This document shows positions 21,912 through 34,222 of a DNA stretch of 64,000 nucleotides, one piece after another. Source of the stretch: Coenobita brevimanus (taxonomy: Eukaryota > Arthropoda > Malacostraca > Decapoda > Coenobitidae); the NCBI GenBank assembly GCA_032717465.1, contig CM064732.1, positions 35,941,822 to 36,005,821 of the forward strand. Reading direction: 5' to 3'. The notes under the pieces are model-generated. The model made no database searches, had not been told where the DNA came from, and saw only the letters and a program-made list of their open reading frames with translations. The position numbers and the translations under genes are program-made. Position 1 is the stretch's first letter; the number at the start of each line of letters is the position of its first letter.

Positions 21912-23249
21912 AGGTGCATGCCAGAAGTTCTGAGACTCTTTTGGGAGAGGCACTTCTAACTGTCCTGGATTATTTTCACTTTATTATATCATTACTATAC
22001 ATCTAATAAGTTAACATGCCAAATTTTGTTTTTCCAGGTTGAAGGAGACGACTGTTACAGCACTGTAAACACACACTACTATACACCGCTTGTCACAGCT
22101 AACTAGTTCGCAAAATGCGGTCGGGACGTGATGACAATTTGGAAGCTCACTTCTCAATAAAGTTTTGTGTTAAACTGGGCAAAAACGCTACAGAAACTTA
22201 TGAAATGACCCAGACTGCTTATGGATTAACTTGTATGAGCAGAGCATCTGTTTTTTGCTGGTGAAAGAGGTTCCAGGACGGCAGAGAGGAGGTGAGAGAC
22301 GATGAGAAGTGTGGGAGGGGGAGGGACGTCAGCACGCCGGAGTTGGTTGAGAAAATTCGCAATTTTCTGGACGAAGACCGTCGTGTATCTATTCAGACAA
22401 TAAGTACACAGTTTGGAGTCGGTGTGGCAACTGTACACAGAATTCTTCATGAAGATCTGAACATGCACAAAATTTGTGCAAAATTTGTTCCCAGGGTGCT
22501 CAGTGACGAACAGAAGGAATGACGTGTTGGTGACAGCAGGGAGATGGTTGAGCTCATTACCTCGAATCCGAGTGCTCTTGGGTCTCTGGTGACCTGTTAC
22601 GAAAGCTGGATCTTCTGTTATGATCCAGAGACCAAGAGATAGAGTTCCCAATGGAAGCATTTTGACTCCCCCAGACCCAAGAAGGCCAGGCAGAACAAGT
22701 CCACTGGGAAGCTCGTGATGATCCCCTTCTTTGACAGCAAGGGCATCATCTACATCCACTGGGTTCCCTCAGGCCAGACGGTCAACAAAGAATACTATGT
22801 GTAGGTTTTGAGGGAGTTCAGGAAAAGATTTCGTTGCAACAGGCCAGAGCTCTTCAAATCGGGTAGTTGGCACCTGCACCAGGACAATGCACCAGTCCAC
22901 AGTTCCATCCTGGTGACCAACTACTTGACAGAGATGGGCGTCAAGACTGTCCCTCATCCTCCCCACAGTCCAGACCTTGCCCCCTGCGACTTCTGGTTAA
23001 TCTCAAAGCTGAAGGAGAACCTCAGGGGCAGTCGTTTTCAAGACGTTGAGGAGATGAAGGAGGCTGTAACAAGGGTCCTAGACACCATCACTTTGGAGGA
23101 CTACGAGGGGGCCTTCAAGAAGTGGCTGGAGCGCTACAACAAGTGCATTGAAGTTGGAGGGTCCTATTTTGAAGGAGATTAGAATTTTGTACTTTTTTTA
23201 AATAAATAAATGTCTCCTTAAAAAGTCTCAAAACTTTTGGAATGCACCT
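21912..23249 (+). mobile_element. Full-length mariner-family transposon
   Basis: The termini are ~28-bp inverted repeats: AGGTGCATGCCAGAAGTTCT at the left (21912) and, as reverse complement at the right (23249), AGGTGCATTCCAAAAGTTTT, both continuing GAGACT(C/T)TTTT. The left side is preceded by TA, the expected mariner target. The right side now reads CG where TA would be expected. Total length 1338 bp with one transposase frame fits mariner. Both sides abut long (AT)n tracts, which offer many TA targets. Confidence 0.92.
22115..23182 (+). pseudogene. Mariner transposase, inactivated by nonsense codons
   Basis: ATG at 22115 to TAG at 23180 is exactly 356 codons in one frame with no indel, the normal mariner length. 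Recognisable parts are the HTH region (FSIKFCVKLGKNATETYEM, RFQDGREEV), a second HTH (RVSIQTISTQFGVGVATVHR), and the D,D34D core: HQDNAPVHSS with Asp at residue 257 and PHSPDLAPCDFW with the third Asp at residue 292, exactly 34 residues between. Four in-frame stops lie at 22262 (TGA), 22520 (TGA), 22640 (TAG) and 22802 (TAG). The first catalytic position, normally the Asp of GDESW, is Tyr here (CYESW, residue 162). A cut-and-paste transposase in origin, now non-functional. Confidence 0.92.
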
Positions 23250-23250
23250 C

Positions 23251-25011
<1,761 letters not shown>

Positions 25012-25073
<62 letters not shown>
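25012..25073. repeat. (AT)n tract at LINE 3' end
   Basis: AT tract abutting the LINE 3' end, like the one at 9359. Confidence 0.9.
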
Positions 25074-25077
<4 letters not shown>

Positions 25078-25213
25078 CCACCAATAATCCGAAAATCCCA
25101 ATACTCCAAATTTTTCAAGGCGAAATTTTTCGAATTTTTGTGTTTTTTTTTTTCAAATTTTCTGGGCTTTATCTATGAATTTATAAGGCTTGGACTTGCT
25201 CCTGGACTTGGAT

Positions 25214-25306
25214 GTACAGCTCCGGTCAGATTTTCGTGATATAGTCAGCACTGCCAACGCCAAAGCGTCTGTGGTTCAGAGTTCGAGAATTTCGACTCGC
25301 GTGTCT

Positions 25307-25348
<42 letters not shown>

Positions 25349-25975
25349 ACACCTAAGGCATGGTAACAGACATCGACGGAGCGTCTCCCTATCTCATTAC
25401 AATCACGACCAATATTTCTATGAAACATGTAATCTATATCCTTCTATATATGTAAAAGGCTAGTGATTTTTTTTTTTTCATTTCACATGAATTGATGTGA
25501 TTAGGCAACACAGTATTACATTTACCCAGAATACATCCTATACTTGTATAATCATAGCTAGGAAACGCTGATAGGTAACATTTTACCATATGCCTTGCCC
25601 TTTGCAATTGACCTTTTAATTTCAAACTACATTTGTGTAGTAAATAGATGAAAGTATAGCACACCTGTATCTCGTGTGTAAGCTATGAAACATACGGAGG
25701 GTCGGGTCTCCTTACATCTTGTCTAAGCTATAGGTTAGTCACATAAATGACAGACGCTACCACAACGTGGATAAGCGTCGTATTGTAAACTATGATTGGT
25801 GAAGTAAAATCGATATATGTTTTGTCTCTTAATAATATTATAATCGTAATAATAAACACTGAAGGGGATGAAAGACTCAGTTGCATTGATATTTATTAAT
25901 CCCATACTTAATATCCAGTCCACTCACCATTTTTCTCAATCACTTTCTGTAGCCGCCACGTCATTGATGCCAGAA
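25214..25975. repeat. Left arm of 760-bp inverted repeat
   Basis: Reverse-complementary to 29060-29815. The inner end contains the last ~20 codons of the transposase; the rest is 3' UTR-like, with a CA tract near the outer side. Confidence 0.85.
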
Positions 25976-26684
25976 GTGTTTGCATCATTTCTGGCCTGCA
26001 CCTGTGATACTCCCATTGCCGTTGAACGTGGGCCATCAGGGTGTTAGTGTTTCTCTCAATTTCCCAGGCATTGACACTCTGGGTCCACACGTGCTCAGTG
26101 ATTTTCATGTCAGCTCCTTTGCTGGGCCAGTCAAGGAGCTCAAGGTTGTCCTGCCTCTGAAAGCACCTCTGTACAGCGTGAGCAGTGGGAATCGGGCATT
26201 TATCTTGAATGAAGAGAACGGGCTCAGGAGGAAAAAGGTAATCTCTTTCTTGAAGGGAAGGCAGGAATCACTCATCTAGAATTTTTATGTATTTGTCTGC
26301 TGTGAATCGACCTGCTGTTTGAATCTCATCACCCATGCCATGTTGACACACCCATTGCACGTGACGTGACCAGAGCGGGACTCCAGAATGTTGTGTCGGT
26401 CGTAGCTGCAGGAGAAAATAAGCGACAATGTTCCCTTGTATTAGTCATTCGTACTATAAAGTATTTTCTAAGTGGCAATATGGGTGTTCATTTAAAGAAA
26501 TATACATTATAAATATTATACCTTTAAATGGATTGGAGCAAAAGAGTCAAGTAAATTATTACCACAGAGACATGATGCACATAGTTTTCATTACTGGAGT
26601 AACACTATGCATATAGAGAAAGTAACTAAAGGTTTCTGTTGTGGTCAAATGCCCACACTGTTCTACTCTGGAAGAATATTCGTC

Positions 26685-26685
<1 letters not shown>

Positions 26686-26743
<58 letters not shown>
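26686..26743. repeat. (AT)n microsatellite in transposase intron
   Basis: AT tract within the 718-bp second intron of the Tc1-like transposase. Confidence 0.9.
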
Positions 26744-26749
<6 letters not shown>

Positions 26750-27614
26750 GGTGTGCAAGGGAGAAAGACGGCGCAATGTGATAAGGGGGGTGTCGTGACG
26801 CTGGTAACCCAGACCCTGTGCTTATGAAAAGGACATTATTGTTTTATTTTTCGATGTGCTGTGGAAGGGACACAAAGTTATGTCACAGTAAAAGGTGTTT
26901 GGAGTGTAAATGTGATGCTCATGTAATCCCTTACTTGCCTCCTCCCGGCAAGGCGGGGTCACGATAAACCAAAAAAACTAAAAGAACCATGCAAACTTGG
27001 GTCACATTTGTAACACATCCACACTTTCAACACCGTAATACGTTTTAGAGTATTTAAATCTGTGATTATTAATTTACAATTAAGCCGCATATATTGCAGG
27101 ACTGTCGACAGTTCATACCTTACCATGTATTATCCCTCTTCCAACAATGGACTCTGCCAAGGGAACTAGAAGAGAAATGCATCTCATCTGTAAAGATGGC
27201 TCTGCTCCAGAAGTCGTCAATCTGCTCAACATGGAACTGTGCAAAAGCCAGCCTTCCTGCATGGTGCTGGTCCTTCAGGCATTCCTTCTGAGCCGGGGTG
27301 TGATGGTGTATTCCGGCGCGATGTAACCTTCTCCTCAGAGTTCTGGCTGACACTTCTAACTGCAAGTCATGCCTTATTGCCGCTGCGTTGGTAAGGAAGT
27401 TAGCTTTTGCTGCCGCAAAAATGTTCCCATCCTGTAATGGTGTCGTCCTCCTTGGGGCCCTTATTCTCTCTGAAAAATGGAATTTGCTGTAAACCCAACG
27501 AGGTTGTGATGCATTTATTAAGGTATACTCAAACGTTACTATTATAGTTTGCATGGGTCTTTCCTAAGGACTATGTAAGATTTTAGTGCATCCGTCCGAC
27601 TCTGTGAATTCTGA

Positions 27615-27710
27615 ACGACCTGCATATACAATATCGTTTCACGGTGCGAACGTCACTCTCTCATCTTGTTAGAGCCACTCAGTAGGGAGATGTTGCCATA
27701 TGCAGGTCGT
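27615..27710. repeat. Small inverted repeat (hairpin or mini-MITE)
   Basis: ACGACCTGCATAT at 27615-27627 is perfectly inverted at 27698-27710, 70 bp apart, inside the first transposase intron. Confidence 0.6.
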
Positions 27711-28310
27711 TTAGTTGTATCAGTATGGACGAATGGACTACGTTACTACTTCACGTGTTAACAACTGTCACCTCCATAGAATCCACGAAAGTTTGACAGG
27801 GCATTGTTAACCAGTTGGGTCAATTTCCATATTGATATTATCGACAGAAGAACGTGGTGAATAGGGCTGTTTATATTACTCTATACACCCATATACTTTC
27901 TCCTCATCCTTTATCTGTTTTATCAATGCTCGCCCCTATTTCGCAAAAATTGGTGGAAAAGGAATCACGTAACACAGTTATGTCGCATTATACGAATCTT
28001 TTTGTAATGTTAATGGATCCAAAATATAATCAATAGTTTAATCACCAGCTATGCTTAATGTGTGAAATAATGATGTGGATTTGTAGTTAAAGGGTATGTG
28101 GAAAAACTAGTTATCTCCTTTGCATATAATATATCATGGTCATTTGGAACGGGAGGGCGGAAGAGATGATAACATTATCGGAAGACTAAAGAGGGAGCCA
28201 GAGCTGCAATGCGTTTTGGTCACGTCTTTGCTACAGCCAGGTTCAGATGCACTAAATAAACATAGATAACATGTAAATATAAACTACTGCTATACTGTAA
28301 TGCTACTGTA

Positions 28311-28526
28311 AGTCATACGTTACCGTGAACAATACTTAACCATCATTGCACACTTGACAGCTTAGCACAAACCCTCTATTACTCCAACCCCATTAGTGAC
28401 AGGACTAAACACCTAATAAGTCATACGTTACCGTGAACAATACTTAACCATCATTGCACGCTTGACAGCTTAGCACAAACCCTCTATTACTCCAACCCCA
28501 TTAGTGACAGGACTAAACACCTAATA
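28311..28526. repeat. 108-bp tandem duplication
   Basis: 28311-28418 and 28419-28526 are two copies of one 108-bp unit starting AGTCATACGTTACCG. I see a single difference (CACACTTG against CACGCTTG), so the duplication is recent. It lies in the first intron of the Tc1-like gene. Confidence 0.95.
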
Positions 28527-29059
28527 CCCTACACAACCCCACCACCAACCAGTAATGCAGGTCACAAGACAGCTGTTGATGGTTGTAGATGTAATCGCAA
28601 ACAATATGTATTCTCGTAGAATATGATTATCTATAATACTGAAAACTTCAATATAATAACTATAACTTCATAGGAAAAATATTTATAATTGTTCACCTAC
28701 ACTATATTTTATGAATACTCATACTATAACAAATCCAAGTATGCACAGAACGTAAAGAACTTACACAGGTTGTTTAGGTTTCCGCTGATGTTCCACCTCG
28801 TAATCCACTTGGCGACGATCCTTGGTGCCAGATCAAGTTGCTGAGCGATAGCAAGTACAGACAGCCCACTATCGCGCAGAGCGATGATGCTGCCTCTCAA
28901 CGACAGGTTTTGCTCCTTCCTGTGCATACCGTATTTTCCAGGGGACTGGCAACCCCCAGATCCGTAGGATACAAAGAAATCTCGGATGATTCCGTCCCTC
29001 CTTCCCTCCCTATCAGTGTCAGACACGCGAGTCGAAATTCTCGACCTGATGTAAAAGCT

Positions 29060-29686
29060 TGTGGCATCAATGACGCGGAGGCTACAGAAAGTGATTGTGA
29101 AAAGTGGTGGGTGGGCTGGATATTACGTATGGGATTATTAAATATCAGAGCAATTGAGTCTTTCATCCCCTTCAGTGTTTATTATTACAATTATAATATT
29201 ATAAAGGGACAAAACTATATATCGATATTACCAATCGTAATTTAAAATAAGACGCTTATCCACGTTGTGGTAGCGCCTGTCATTTATGTGACTAACCTAT
29301 GGCTTAGACAAGATGTAAGGAGACCCGACCCTCCGTGTGTTTCATAGCTTACACACGAGATACGAGTGTGCTATACTTTCATCATCTATTTACTACACAA
29401 ATGTAGTTTGAAATTAAAAGGTCATTTGCAAAGGACAAGGCATATGGTAAAATGTTACCTATCAGCGTTTCCTAGCTATGATTATACAAGTATAGGATGT
29501 ATTCTGGGTAAATGTAATACTATGTTGCCTAATCACATCGTCATGTGAAATGAAAAAAATAAATAAAATCACTAGCCTTTTACATATATAGAAGGATATA
29601 GATTACATGTTTCATAGAAATATTGGTCGTGATTGTAATGAGATAGGGAGACGCTCCGTCGATGTCTGTTACCATGCCTTAGGTGT

Positions 29687-29722
<36 letters not shown>

Positions 29723-29815
29723 AGACACGCGAGTCGAAATTCTCGAACTCTGAACTTCAGATGCTTTGGCTTTGGCAGTGCTGACTGTATCACGAAAATC
29801 TGGCTGGAGCTGTAC
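29060..29815. repeat. Right arm of 760-bp inverted repeat
   Basis: Inverted copy of 25214-25975. It contains an inverted, decayed copy of the transposase C-terminal codons. The word TCAGACACGCGAGTCGAAAT occurs both inside this arm (29720) and again just internal to it (29019). Confidence 0.85.
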
Positions 29816-30172
29816 CTGCTTGCAGCTATTCGTCTACATAACCCTTATCATTTTAAGTTTGTATTTAATGACCATATAGGCTACACTCACGATCACTAAT
29901 TTCTGCTCAAGAGTGCCCTTCAAAAAATTCCCCTACCCCTATATAACCTACAAGGGAAGATGAGAAGGAAGGGATTTGAAACGAAGCCCAAAGCCCCTTC
30001 TACTCCAGCCCCTTCTACTCCAGCTCTCAACTCTCCCCCATACCCCTTCCCAACCCAATCCCATGACTTGTCATTCTTAACTGGCAGTTACATCTCAAGC
30101 TAACCTCATACTTTACACTCACAGTCACATTACTAATGCACAGACATAAAACTATAGGATGTGAAAAAAAGT

Positions 30173-30450
30173 ATATAACTATGAACACACTGCAGGGCGA
30201 AATTAATGCATTATAAATTTGGCTGTAAGACAAAAACGTTAGCAACGGCCATCCCAGGCCTCATGCGTCGGGTGCTTGCATGCGTGTGTGTGTGTGTGTG
30301 TGTGTATGTGTGTGTGTGTGTGTGTGTGTATGCAAAGCAGTGTACCCAACACATGAGGCCTGAGGTGGCCGTTGTTAACGTTTTTGTTATAGACTACTGC
30401 CAACGTTATAATGCATTAATTTCTTGCTGCAGCGTGTTGATAGTTATATT
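30173..30450. mobile_element. Fold-back (palindromic) MITE with GT core
   Basis: Left arm 30173-30281 and right arm 30330-30450 are inverted copies. Both contain, read inward, TATAACTAT, then ACTGCAG or GCTGCAG, GAAATTAATGCATTATAA, ACAAAAACGTTA, CAACGGCCA and CAGGCCTCATG. The loop between them is a (GT)n tract (30282-30329). No coding sequence is present. Nearly the whole element is stem, as in fold-back or palindromic MITEs. I cannot assign a superfamily. Confidence 0.75.
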
Positions 30451-30572
30451 AATAAAGTAAGAAAAGACGTTATCGTAGTAGCGGGGAGATAACTGGCAGA
30501 AGGATGGGGAAGGACGGGAGAGTCAGGAAGGAAGATAGATGAGAGAACTGGAGAAAAGAAAGTGACGGGAAA

Positions 30573-30577
30573 GGGTG

Positions 30578-30608
<31 letters not shown>

Positions 30609-30805
30609 GGGGGGGGAGTGGAGAGATTAAGCTACAGGTACGAAGGAGTGAAGTCTATGCAAAAAAAGAGGAGGGGGAGGAAGAGTGAGGGCGAGAAAGA
30701 ATAGAAAGACAAAGAAGATGGAAGATGATGATGATGAGGAGGAGGAGAAGTAGGAGGAGGAGGAGGAGGAGGAGGTAGTAGAAGAGGAGCAGGAGGAGGA
30801 ATATA
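30573..30805. repeat. GA tract, G-run and (GAG)n array
   Basis: GA tract at 30578-30605, a G10 run at 30607-30616, then GATGAT and GGAGGA repeats at 30724-30805. The minus-strand Ser-rich and Pro-rich frames are artefacts of this. Confidence 0.85.
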
Positions 30806-30810
30806 ACATA

Positions 30811-30921
30811 CTGCAAAGGGAAGCAAATAGCAATAGACCCATTGATCCTTTTGAGGTTGATTGTCTGCAAAGGGAAGCAAATGGCAACAGACCTATTGAG
30901 TCCCCTTTGAGGTTGATTGTC
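30811..30921. repeat. ~55-bp tandem pair; related copy at 51515
   Basis: Two tandem units start TGCAAAGGGAAGCAAAT and end TTTGAGGTTGATTGTC (30811 and 30866). A diverged third unit is at about 51515-51575 (TGCCAAGGAAAGAAATAACA, then GACCTAAGG, then AGGTTGACTGT), so the unit belongs to a dispersed repeat. Confidence 0.75.
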
Positions 30922-31092
30922 ACAGGATGGTTTATAAATAACGTAACTCTTCTGTCAACGATATGGAGAGAAATGCAGGATGACTCTACCCCACCCACCA
31001 AAATCTCCAGCTTAACTCACATAGGAATGATGAAAATTATTTGGGAGAACTACTCCTAGAAAAAACATTAAGGCTATATAGAATAACAATCA

Positions 31093-31095
<3 letters not shown>

Positions 31096-31177
<82 letters not shown>
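31096..31177. repeat. (AT)n microsatellite
   Basis: Uninterrupted AT tract. Confidence 0.95.
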
Positions 31178-31182
<5 letters not shown>

Positions 31183-31369
31183 GAAAGTAAAAAAGTGGTA
31201 AAAATGCACAAGAAACAAAATGTGCTGAGGCAACGTTACCGAGTAATAAAATGAACATGAAAAAAATTGATGAAAAGATCGCAACAAGAAGCACTCAAAG
31301 AGCGCAACATCCACACAAACCAACTCGCCTAAGGACGAAATGTTTAACTTTGCTCTGTGACCTAGAGCT

Positions 31370-32025
31370 TCGATAAATTACTGTTAAAATCGAATTACTT
31401 CATTCTTTCATAACCTTTAATCCCTCCACGAACTTTGGTGCAATTCAGATCAGAACTATTGTAGATGCCTTAGCTCAGTGACATTGACTTTTCACATTTT
31501 CCTGTGATCTTCAGCTTTAACCGATTGTTCTCGAAGTTGAATCACTGTATCTTTGTTTTTAACCTCATCTTTTCCACAAAGTTTACCCTTCACGGACAAA
31601 AACTATTCAAGATGACTTTGCATGCTTGATCTTTGACCTATCTTTTTCGAAAATGATTCGTTACTCCCTTGGATGATCCTCAACTCATTCACCAAATTTC
31701 ATTCATATCATATAAAAGCAATAATAGATATTCTGTTCACACACATGCATACTTTAAAAACTTTGACCTTATACCGTGACTGTGGCCTTTGATTATTTCT
31801 CAAAATTGAATCTCATTTTTCCTGACTGACCCTTAACATTTCCACCGAGATTAGTCAAATTATATCAGTATTGTTTGAGTTGGCAATGCCCTGTTACCTT
31901 CGTATTCCCTGTGATGTTGACCTTTAATTAATTGTAATCAAAATCAACACTTTATCATCAACCATTCCACAAAGTTTGAGCTACATCGGATGTAAACTGC
32001 TTACTATAATTTGGCTACGGTAGGC
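31370..32025. repeat. Ancient ~133-bp degenerate tandem repeat
   Basis: The phrase TTCCACAAAGTTT and variants recur at about 31434, 31573, 31691, 31842 and 31967 (spacings 139, 118, 151 and 125). Each is followed by AAATC(A)GATC-like sequence and then a GTGAC..TTGACCTTT segment. Five diverged units of one repeat fit this. Confidence 0.6.
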
Positions 32026-32327
32026 CGGATTATTGTAGACGTACAGTAAGTTTTTGTTTTATGTCCCTGGCAACATTTAGATGACAGAAAAAATTTCAGT
32101 CATCTCATGAATTCGAACATCAGTACACTGACCCAAGCTCTCTTATGGCTGAAGGCTTCTGCTAACTATGTAAACATTTCGATTAAGAAGAGAAGAAAAA
32201 CGGGAAAGCATGTAGCAAACAGACTGAAAACTTGTAAAGAATACTTGGGGAATAAGACAGTTTTTCTTTGCCAGTAAATAATGTAGAAAACAAAACCATT
32301 TGAAATAAGAGCTCTGAAGAATAAACA

Positions 32328-33108
32328 TTAACCCGTACCTTCACGACATTGTATGTCGTATGACAGTACATGGTAGCTGCCATGGACCTGCTGTCGTACA
32401 CCGTACAATTCGCAGTTGCAGGGCACATTGCGTGCACATTTTTCAAATTTTGCTGGTGATTCGTGGCAGGCAGATGCGTGAGACCTTCCTCTAGCTGCTG
32501 CCAGGCGGGGACACTCGCTGACATTACGTGACTGCTGCTCACCTGTGACTCGTCCACATACCTGACTGCAGTCACCCAGACCAGACATGGCGCACGCGGT
32601 CTCTCAGAGGATGAAGTACAAGCCATCCTGGACACTGGCCCAGATGATTTCAGTGGCAACAGTGATTCGCCAATCGACGAAACAACAGTACCAGCTAGTC
32701 AAGTGTGCCATAAATCGGCGATTTATGGGCGGTTCCATTATGAACCTACGTTATTTTCACACATTTTTCTCTATATACACCACAATATTGTTGCTGTATA
32801 TGTACTTTTGTAGGAATTAAATATAAATATATGTATTTAGGATGGTTTTGTTTAGTTACCCTCCTCCGTCCCACTGTAGAAAACGGAGCAGCTGCACCGG
32901 CCTGGCCACAGAACACCTGGCTGAGTTGAGGGGGGACCCACTTTAGGAGCACTTAGGGGTGACGGGAGCAACTTTCTTGGTGAATTTTCATTAGTTTCTC
33001 ACCAAAAGGGAATGTTTGAGCAAAAAAAAAAAAAAAAAAAAAATCGAAAATTAACCGAAATTTCAGGCGGTGGGGGTGGCCCGAAAAAACCGGAAAGGTA
33101 TGGGTTAA
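32328..33108. mobile_element. piggyBac-derived non-autonomous element 1
   Basis: TTAACCCGTACCTTCACG at the left (32328) faces TTAACCCATACCTTTCCG, as reverse complement, at the right (33108). Both start at TTAA, the piggyBac target and duplication. The right subterminal region has a long A-run and TCGAAAATT, and the interior carries a transposase N-terminal fragment. The element at 35723-36491 is similar along its length (both ends and the fragment), which defines a family. At 781 bp it lacks the catalytic core. Confidence 0.82.
32580..32705 (+). pseudogene. piggyBac transposase N-terminal fragment
   Basis: One plus frame reads GARGLSEDEVQAILDTG, then DDFSGNSDSPIDE. The opening resembles the N-terminus of piggyBac transposases (LSxEExxxxLxE followed by an acidic, Ser/Asp-rich stretch). 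The stretch NSDSPIDE is shared with QSDSPIDD in the sister element, so it was in their common ancestor. Nothing of the DDD catalytic core remains. Confidence 0.55.
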
Positions 33109-33382
33109 TGAAGCGAAAATGGAGCAGAATATAAAGAGAATGAAACAACACAGAAGAAGATAAAGATCAGAAGGGAAAAAATGGACTGAGAGAAATGGTG
33201 TAATACAGAAAGGAAACGGTAACTATGAGCAAAATCAGGTAAAGAGGGGACAAAGAGAACACTGAAGAAACAGACACACTAAAAGGAAGTGCTGGCATAG
33301 AGAAGAGCTTTGTAGGATGATAAGGAATGCATGTGAATAATAATAACAGTACTACCTCGAAGTGGTGGTGCTGTTGGTGGTA

Positions 33383-33423
33383 CTATTACTACTACTGCTA
33401 CTACTACTACTACTACTACTGCT

Positions 33424-33458
<35 letters not shown>

Positions 33459-33534
33459 TAATGATAAGAAGAGGAAGAATTATAATAACAACAAAAACAA
33501 CAACAACAATAATAATAGTAATAATAATAATAAC

Positions 33535-33565
<31 letters not shown>
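33383..33565. repeat. (ACT)n then (AAT)n microsatellite
   Basis: ACT trinucleotides (33383-33420) followed by interrupted AAT/AAC trinucleotides. Confidence 0.95.
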
Positions 33566-33567
<2 letters not shown>

Positions 33568-33824
33568 TCTGTAACTGTCCTGCAGAAAGTCTCTGGTCTC
33601 CACCTACTGATTCTTATATTGACCCCCACTGGGGAGATTTGGATTTTTTTCCTATAAGCAATGATCCATATCAGGACAAAAAACCTGAGCCATTTAGATT
33701 ACTTGTGCATGTCGTATTGAAATCTCCAGCAGACACGACCAACTCACCTTCACAACATAATACTGTAATGACTGCTATACCCTTCAGGTAAAGAATTTGG
33801 ATTTTCTCTCTATCAGCAATAATA

Positions 33825-33985
33825 ATAAATATCTCTACCTTAAACCAGTTTCGTGTTGTAATCCCCTAAATATTCGTGACCTTGAGTTTGACCTTTCAAG
33901 GTCACTTGAGGTCAAAGGTCTTGGTACCAATTAAAAGCCTATATGGGACTTCGTGTATGTTGATAACATTGTATAACAAATTTCA
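33825..33985. repeat. TGACCT/AGGTCA-rich dispersed repeat, copy 1
   Basis: Shares TTCGTGACCTTGAGTTTGACC, AAGGTC and ATATGGGA(C/G)TTC(G/C)TGTATGTTGA with the copy at 37065-37290. Contains AGGTCACTTGAGGTCA, a direct repeat of AGGTCA spaced by four bases. Confidence 0.7.
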
Positions 33986-34222
33986 AGGTCAAGAAAAAAA
34001 AGTAGTCCTCTTTAGGATATTATTATCAGTTCACGTGTGCTGAATCTTAATCTGATAGCCAAATACCCCTATCACGTCATATTTTCTCGTAATATGCGTA
34101 CTAAACATTCATACATTGAAACTAAAAAAAAAAAATGAAATAATTATACTGTCATTGCCAAATGAAATGTCATCATTGTTAATATTCCTTATCCATTAAA
34201 AAACAAGCACTTAACAAGTATT

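Larger units (their letters stand above)
25908..28927 (-). pseudogene. Tc1-like transposase split by two introns
   Basis: Exon 1 (28927-28765) encodes MHRKEQNLSLRGSIIALRDS and a helix-turn-helix (LSVLAIAQQLDLAPRIVAKW), ending at donor GTAAGT. Exon 2 (27469-27124) follows a polypyrimidine-CAG acceptor and encodes APRRTTPLQDGN, the second DNA-binding domain and SRAIFTDEMHFSSS with the first catalytic Asp. It ends at donor GTAAGG. Exon 3 (26405-25908) follows acceptor TTTTCTCCTGCAG and encodes YDRHNILESRSGHV, FIQDKCPIPTAHAVQRCF (second Asp), LELLDWPSKGAD, ITEHVW (third acidic residue) and the C-terminal TWRLQKVIEK. The exon 2-3 junction is in frame and restores the expected Tc1 order. The exon 1-2 junction as predicted makes TAG. 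One shift and one stop lie in exon 3. Confidence 0.75.
25214..29815 (-). mobile_element. Tc1-like transposon with long inverted repeats
   Basis: The ~4.6-kb unit is bounded by inverted repeats of about 760 bp (25214-25975 and 29060-29815). A split Tc1-type transposase lies between them on the minus strand. The arms are more than 90 percent identical by eye, with small indels and microsatellites of different length at equivalent positions (CA at 25312-25345, GT at 29691-29720). Similarity starts abruptly at GTACAGCTCC on the left and its complement on the right. I could not identify a TA duplication at these limits. The arms may be the element's own TIRs or may result from a second, inverted copy of its 3' end. 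Confidence 0.75.
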
